Assembly (NCBI RefSeq): GCF_000526415.1
Contig: NZ_JAGA01000003.1
Span: 1,178,001-1,242,000, forward strand
Reading direction: 5' to 3'
Source of the DNA: Kallotenue papyrolyticum
GTDB lineage: Bacteria; Chloroflexota; Chloroflexia; Chloroflexales; Kallotenuaceae
DNA: 64,000 nucleotides
A program made the position numbers and the translations under genes. A model generated the notes under the pieces. The model saw only the letters and a program-made list of their open reading frames with translations, ran no database searches and was not told where the DNA came from. This document shows positions 60,282 to 64,000 of this stretch, piece by piece; position 1 is the first letter of the stretch, and every line of letters begins with the position of its first letter.

Positions 60282-60440
60282 CTGCCGGCCGAGCGCACGA
60301 TCACGCTGGAGCTGATGCCGGCAACGCGCGCGCGGCAGAAGCTTGCGGACGAGGACTACGATCCAATCTACGGCGCGCGCGGCTCAAGCGCGATCCAGCA
60401 GCGCATCTACAACCCGCCGGCGCGCGGCTGCCGGGCGCGT
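60282..60440 (+). pseudogene. Decayed clpB C-terminal fragment
   Basis: The translation LPAERTITLELMPATRAR... and DYDPIYGAR aligns with the ClpB C-terminal [16 protein letters not shown] and [24 protein letters not shown]. Compared with clpB at 59017-59170, a one-base deletion after the GAR codons and a two-base deletion before GATCCAG together restore frame; similarity is then lost after AACCCGC. No start or upstream ClpB domains exist here. It is probably a relic of a second clpB copy or of a duplication. Confidence 0.75.
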
Positions 60441-60491
60441 TCCGCCACGGCGGCAGCCGCGCCCATGCACCCATGGCGCAGCAGGCCCACG

Positions 60492-61307
60492 CTAAACGTT
60501 GTCGGTAGTATGCCCCTGCAACAGCACCGCCTCGTCCTGCAGTTCATCCGCGATCGCGGAGGGCTGCGCCGTGGCGCGCTGCTTGCGGGCCACCAGCAGA
60601 TCATAGGCCAGACTGGCCAGAATGATCGCCAGCGAGATGCCAAAGGTCTGCAGCTCGCTGAGGTACACATCGAAATACTGCTCGACCAGCAACTCGCCGG
60701 CAATCGCCAGCACTAGCAGGTAGGCGGCGTGCTCCATAGTCGGCACGCGCTCGATCAGCCACTGAAAACCCGCTGCCGCAAAGCGCATGGTGACGATCCC
60801 CAGGCTAACCCCCAGGATCACCACCCACAGCTCCGGCGAGAGCGCAACCGCGGCGATCACGTTGTCGATCGAAAAAGCCAGGTCGGCCAGTTCGATGCTC
60901 AGCACGGCACCCCAGAAGCTTTCGCTGTGCAGTGTAAGGAGGCCGTTCTCGCCCGTCTCGTGACGCGAGAACAGCCCGAACAGCGCACGGATGGGGTTGA
61001 AACCGGTAAAGTGCTCCAGCACCAGCAGCAGTAGATAGACCGCGCCGATGGTATGCACCATTGGATACCTGATGATCAGCCCGGCGCAGGCCAGCATCAG
61101 GCCGCGGCCCACAAACGCGCCGAACAGGCCGGCTTTGAGCGCTGCCGCGCGCTGCATGCCGAGCCAGTGTACCGGCCAGGGCGCCGGCTGCCGGCGCGGC
61201 AGCCGGTTGGCCATCGCGGCAATCACCGCCGCATTATCGATACTGAGCACCCCTTCGAGAAAAACCAGCGTCAGAACAACCGCCAGGACGGAAACCAATG
61301 TACTCAA
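60492..61307 (-). CDS. TerC-family integral membrane protein
   Basis: About 271 residues with seven or more hydrophobic segments and the two TerC signatures FLEGVLSIDNAAVIAAM and ELADLAFSIDNVIAAVAL, whose Asp residues lie in the membrane. Family members transport metal ions (for example Mn) or assist secreted metalloenzymes; TerC proper is linked to tellurite resistance. TTG 61307 is nine bases after AAAGGAG; GTG 61313 would leave only three. The coding end meets the clpB remnant from the opposite strand. Confidence 0.87.
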   Translation of the reverse strand: MSTLVSVLAVVLTLVFLEGVLSIDNAAVIAAMANRLPRRQPAPWPVHWLGMQRAAALKAGLFGAFVGRGLMLACAGLIIRYPMVHTIGAVYLLLLVLEHFTGFNPIRALFGLFSRHETGENGLLTLHSESFWGAVLSIELADLAFSIDNVIAAVALSPELWVVILGVSLGIVTMRFAAAGFQWLIERVPTMEHAAYLLVLAIAGELLVEQYFDVYLSELQTFGISLAIILASLAYDLLVARKQRATAQPSAIADELQDEAVLLQGHTTDNV

Positions 61308-61544
61308 CCGCACGCGCTCCTTTGCTGTTGTGCTCCTGTCGATGCGCACGCGCACCGTTGCTGCGGGTAGTATACCCAATCGTGGGCAGCTTGCCGGAGG
61401 TGCGTACGCCGCGCACAGCCGTCGGCCGCACCTGATGCGGAGAAGCACAGCAACGCGTGAGGATGAGTCCGGCGCGGGGCGGTCGGGTGCCGGCGCGCTT
61501 ATGGGAGCAGTGCGGCGCAGATGCAGAGCGCGCCGGCCACATAC

Positions 61545-61781
61545 CTAGCCCTGACCCAGCAGCTCGAGCTGGCTGGTGAGCGCATCGATGCGGCGCACGC
61601 GCTCGCTGCCCAGCTTCACCGGCTGGTCGTACTCCAGGGTCACCAGATAATCGCCGTTGGTCAGACGCCCAATGATGTAGCTGACGCGGCCCGGAATGCC
61701 CGCCAGAAGCTGCGACGCAGCGGAGCGAAAGGTCACAACTGTGCCGACAGCTGGCGGGATCGCATAGATCTTCGCAGCCAT
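61545..61781 (-). CDS. Small protein, unknown function
   Basis: A 78-residue protein starting MAAKIYAIPPAVGTVVTF, with AGGAG ten bases before the ATG. It is predicted all-beta with no membrane segment: PGRVSYIIGRLTNGDYLVTL looks like a small barrel such as an SH3- or KOW-like fold. Its codon use matches neighbouring real genes, and it stands between divergent genes with a pyrimidine-rich spacer. No family is recognised. Confidence 0.65.
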   Translation of the reverse strand: MAAKIYAIPPAVGTVVTFRSAASQLLAGIPGRVSYIIGRLTNGDYLVTLEYDQPVKLGSERVRRIDALTSQLELLGQG

Positions 61782-62056
61782 ACAGCTCTGCTCCTGTTAT
61801 CCAGATGAATGCCATTCAACGGTGAATCTGGGCGCCACAACAGTGGGGCACGAGGATAGCCGTATTGTACCACGCCCGCGGCGGCGCGGCTGACGGCGCC
61901 GCCACAGCGATCTGATACGTGGCTGACAGCCGGCCAAAGAGGCAGCCGGCCCGGCCAAAGGTGCAGGTGACGCCGACCATGATCGGCGGGGCGCGTCTAG
62001 CCATGGCACGTTACAATACCGGTCGGGCGCGGCGCAACAGGGAGGCAGGGACGCGC

Positions 62057-63997
62057 ATGTTCGATCCATCCAAGGCAGGCAACTGGCGCGCGCTGGCGCG
62101 CTACGACGCGGAGCGCGAGCGGCCCACCATCAATCGCGCGCTGCTGCGGCGCGTAGCGGGCTATGCCCGGCCCTACCGCTGGAAGATCGTCTGGATGCTG
62201 CTGGCGATCTTGCTGAGTTCGTTTCTGGAGCTGCTGCAACCGCAGTTGCTGCGCCTGCTGGTGGATCGTGCCCTGCCCCAGGCCGGGCGGCCCGGCGATC
62301 TGCGGCTGCTGACCTGGCTCGGCCTGGGCATGATCGCACTGCCGCTGGCCAGCGGGTTGATCGGCGTGTGGCAGCGGCATGTCAGCGCGCAGGTGGGCGA
62401 GGGCCTCATCTACGATCTGCGCCGCGCGCTCTTCGCGCACATGCAGCACATGGCGCTGCGCTTCTTCACCCACACCAAGTCGGGCGAGCTGATCGCACGG
62501 CTCAACAATGATGTCGTCGGCGCGCAGCGCGCGGTGACCAGCACGCTGGTCGGCATTGTGACCAATGTCGTGCTGGTGACGCTGACGCTGCTCTACATGA
62601 TCTACCTCAACTGGGTGCTGACGCTGCTCGCGGTGCTGATCCTACCGCTGTTCGTGCTGCCGTCGCGGCGCATGGGCCGTGTGCTGAGTCGGCTGACACG
62701 CGAACAGATGGAGCGCAACGGGCGCATGAACGCGCAGATGGGCGAGACGCTCAACGTCAGTGGCGCGCTGCTGGTCAAACTGTTTGGCCGCCGCGACGAT
62801 GAGGTGCGCCGCTTCAGCCGCCACGCCGCCGCCGTGCGTGATATCGGCGTGCGTCAGGCGGTGGTCGGGCGCTGGTTCATGCTGGGCATCAGTCTGGCCG
62901 GCGCGCTGGGCGCGGCCCTGGTGTACTGGATCGGCGGCTACCTGGCGATCCGTGGCGCGCTGACCACCGGCGAGCTGGTCGCCTTTGCGGTCTATGTCAC
63001 GCGCCTGTACGGCCCCCTGGCGGCGCTGGTCAACGCGCGCGTGGAGTTGGCTACCTCGCTGGTGAGCTTCGAGCGCGTCTTTGAGGTGCTGGATCTGCCG
63101 ATCGAAATCCGCGAACGGCCCGCCGCGCTGCGCCTGGAGGCGCCCCGCGGCGAGGTCGAGTTCGACCGGGTCTCCTTTTCCTACCTGGAGCTGCCTGCCA
63201 CAGCGGCCAGCGGCCTGCGCCCGCGTGAGCCACGCGCCGCGAGTGAAGCCGACGCGGCGGGCCAGCCGCGCCCTGCTCGCTACTGGGCGCTGGAGGAGGT
63301 CTCGTTTCGCGTGCAGCCGGGACAGATGGTGGCGCTAGTCGGGCCCAGCGGCGCGGGCAAAACCACGATCACCTACCTGTTGCCGCGGCTGTACGATCCC
63401 ACGCGCGGCACAATCCGCCTCGACGGCCACGACCTGCGCGATCTGACGCTCGACACGCTGGCGCAGCACATCGGCATGGTGACGCAGGAGACCTACCTGT
63501 TCCACGACACCATCGCCGCCAACCTGCGCTACGCCCGGCCAGATGCGACACAGGCCGAGCTGGAGGCCGCAGCGCGCGCCGCCAGGATCCACGACCTGAT
63601 CGTACGCCTGCCCGACGGCTACGACACGATCGTAGGCGAGCGCGGCTACCGCCTCTCCGGCGGTGAAAAGCAGCGCCTGGCCATTGCGCGCGTGATCCTC
63701 AAAGATCCGCGCATCCTGGTGCTCGACGAAGCCACCTCGGCGCTGGACAGCGAGTCGGAGCGGGCCATTCAGGAAGCGCTCGCCACGCTGATGCAGGGCC
63801 GCACCACGCTGGTGATCGCCCACCGCCTGTCGACGATCCTGGCCGCCGACACCATTCTGGTGCTGGATCGTGGGCGTATTGTCGAACAGGGTACGCACCA
63901 CGAGCTGCTGCGCCACGGCGGGTTGTACGCGCGTCTATACCAGACGCAGTTCCGCGAGCGACCGGCTACAGCGCCGGTGGTCGGTGCCTCCCGCTGA
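62057..63997 (+). CDS. ABC exporter (fused membrane and ATPase domains)
   Basis: About 646 residues, a half-transporter of the MsbA/LmrA type. ATG 62057 is chosen because an AGGGA precedes it and the frame upstream to 61919 is not membrane-like. Six membrane segments (about 50-335) precede the ATPase: Walker A GPSGAGKTTITYLLPRLY, Q-loop VTQETYLFHDT, signature LSGGEKQRLAIARVI, Walker B ILVLDEATSALDSESE and H-loop IAHRLSTI. Between the first NBD strand FSYLELP and WALEEVSF lies an insertion of about 30 residues rich in Ala, Arg and Pro that the family normally lacks. The substrate is unknown; lipid or multidrug export is usual. Confidence 0.92.
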   Translation: MFDPSKAGNWRALARYDAERERPTINRALLRRVAGYARPYRWKIVWMLLAILLSSFLELLQPQLLRLLVDRALPQAGRPGDLRLLTWLGLGMIALPLASGLIGVWQRHVSAQVGEGLIYDLRRALFAHMQHMALRFFTHTKSGELIARLNNDVVGAQRAVTSTLVGIVTNVVLVTLTLLYMIYLNWVLTLLAVLILPLFVLPSRRMGRVLSRLTREQMERNGRMNAQMGETLNVSGALLVKLFGRRDDEVRRFSRHAAAVRDIGVRQAVVGRWFMLGISLAGALGAALVYWIGGYLAIRGALTTGELVAFAVYVTRLYGPLAALVNARVELATSLVSFERVFEVLDLPIEIRERPAALRLEAPRGEVEFDRVSFSYLELPATAASGLRPREPRAASEADAAGQPRPARYWALEEVSFRVQPGQMVALVGPSGAGKTTITYLLPRLYDPTRGTIRLDGHDLRDLTLDTLAQHIGMVTQETYLFHDTIAANLRYARPDATQAELEAAARAARIHDLIVRLPDGYDTIVGERGYRLSGGEKQRLAIARVILKDPRILVLDEATSALDSESERAIQEALATLMQGRTTLVIAHRLSTILAADTILVLDRGRIVEQGTHHELLRHGGLYARLYQTQFRERPATAPVVGASR

Positions 63998-64000
63998 GCG

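Overview
The window is about 64 kb of a high-GC bacterial chromosome. Gene content and style suggest a thermophilic, cellulose-degrading member of the Chloroflexota (class Chloroflexia), possibly close to Kallotenue papyrolyticum. That is an inference from the Pro/Ser/Thr-rich secreted proteins, the STAND/TPR regulators and the free, non-cellulosomal multidomain cellulases; no 16S or other marker comparison was possible.

Left third (1-26.4 kb): a cellulose-utilisation locus. A partial SARP/AfsR-like STAND regulator (minus strand, running off the left edge) is divergent from a run of secreted glycoside hydrolases: a CelA-like GH9-CBM3c-CBM2-CBM2-GH48 enzyme, a GH74-CBM2 xyloglucanase, a small secreted repeat protein, a GH5-CBM2-CBM2 endoglucanase, and a Ig-GH9-CBM2-CBM2-GH6 enzyme. 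GH48 and GH6 attack cellulose chains from opposite ends, so the two large proteins together pair endo activity with both exo polarities. Five of the CBM2 modules come from nearly identical 336-bp DNA copies. A strong terminator follows. Next comes an uptake operon (sugar-binding lipoprotein, two ABC permeases, GH1 beta-glucosidase) with no ATPase gene, preceded by CelR/LacI-like operators. The locus closes with a second STAND regulator (degenerate receiver, winged helix, NB-ARC, TPR) that has its own promoter and the best operator match.

Middle (26.4-47.1 kb): lysA, a secreted beta-propeller protein, an SbcD-like nuclease, an S41 protease-like protein lacking the usual lysine, an SDR, and a 0.5-kb block of compound palindromic repeats. 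A long minus-strand series follows, read from 47.0 kb down to 33.9 kb: HldE-like protein, CdaR/PucR-type regulator, GmhB-like phosphatase, three GT9 glycosyltransferases, two GT4-like glycosyltransferases, an SDR, oligoendopeptidase F, a Dam-type methylase and a JAMM protease. Many junctions are ATGA overlaps. This looks like a heptose-related glycan cluster, although the nucleotidyltransferase half of HldE has lost its HxGH motif.

Right third (47.1-64 kb): housekeeping and proteostasis genes. tRNA-Leu(UAG) is followed by tig-clpP-clpX and an orphan OmpR-type response regulator, then a small anchored protein, gyrA (minus), a membrane protein, clpB, a lipoprotein, a decayed fragment of a second clpB C-terminus, a TerC-family membrane protein (minus), a small conserved-looking protein and an ABC exporter ending just inside the right edge.

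Coding regions are dense, and the GC-rich third codon position produces many long antisense open frames, which were left out. No rRNA, prophage, insertion sequence or CRISPR array was seen.
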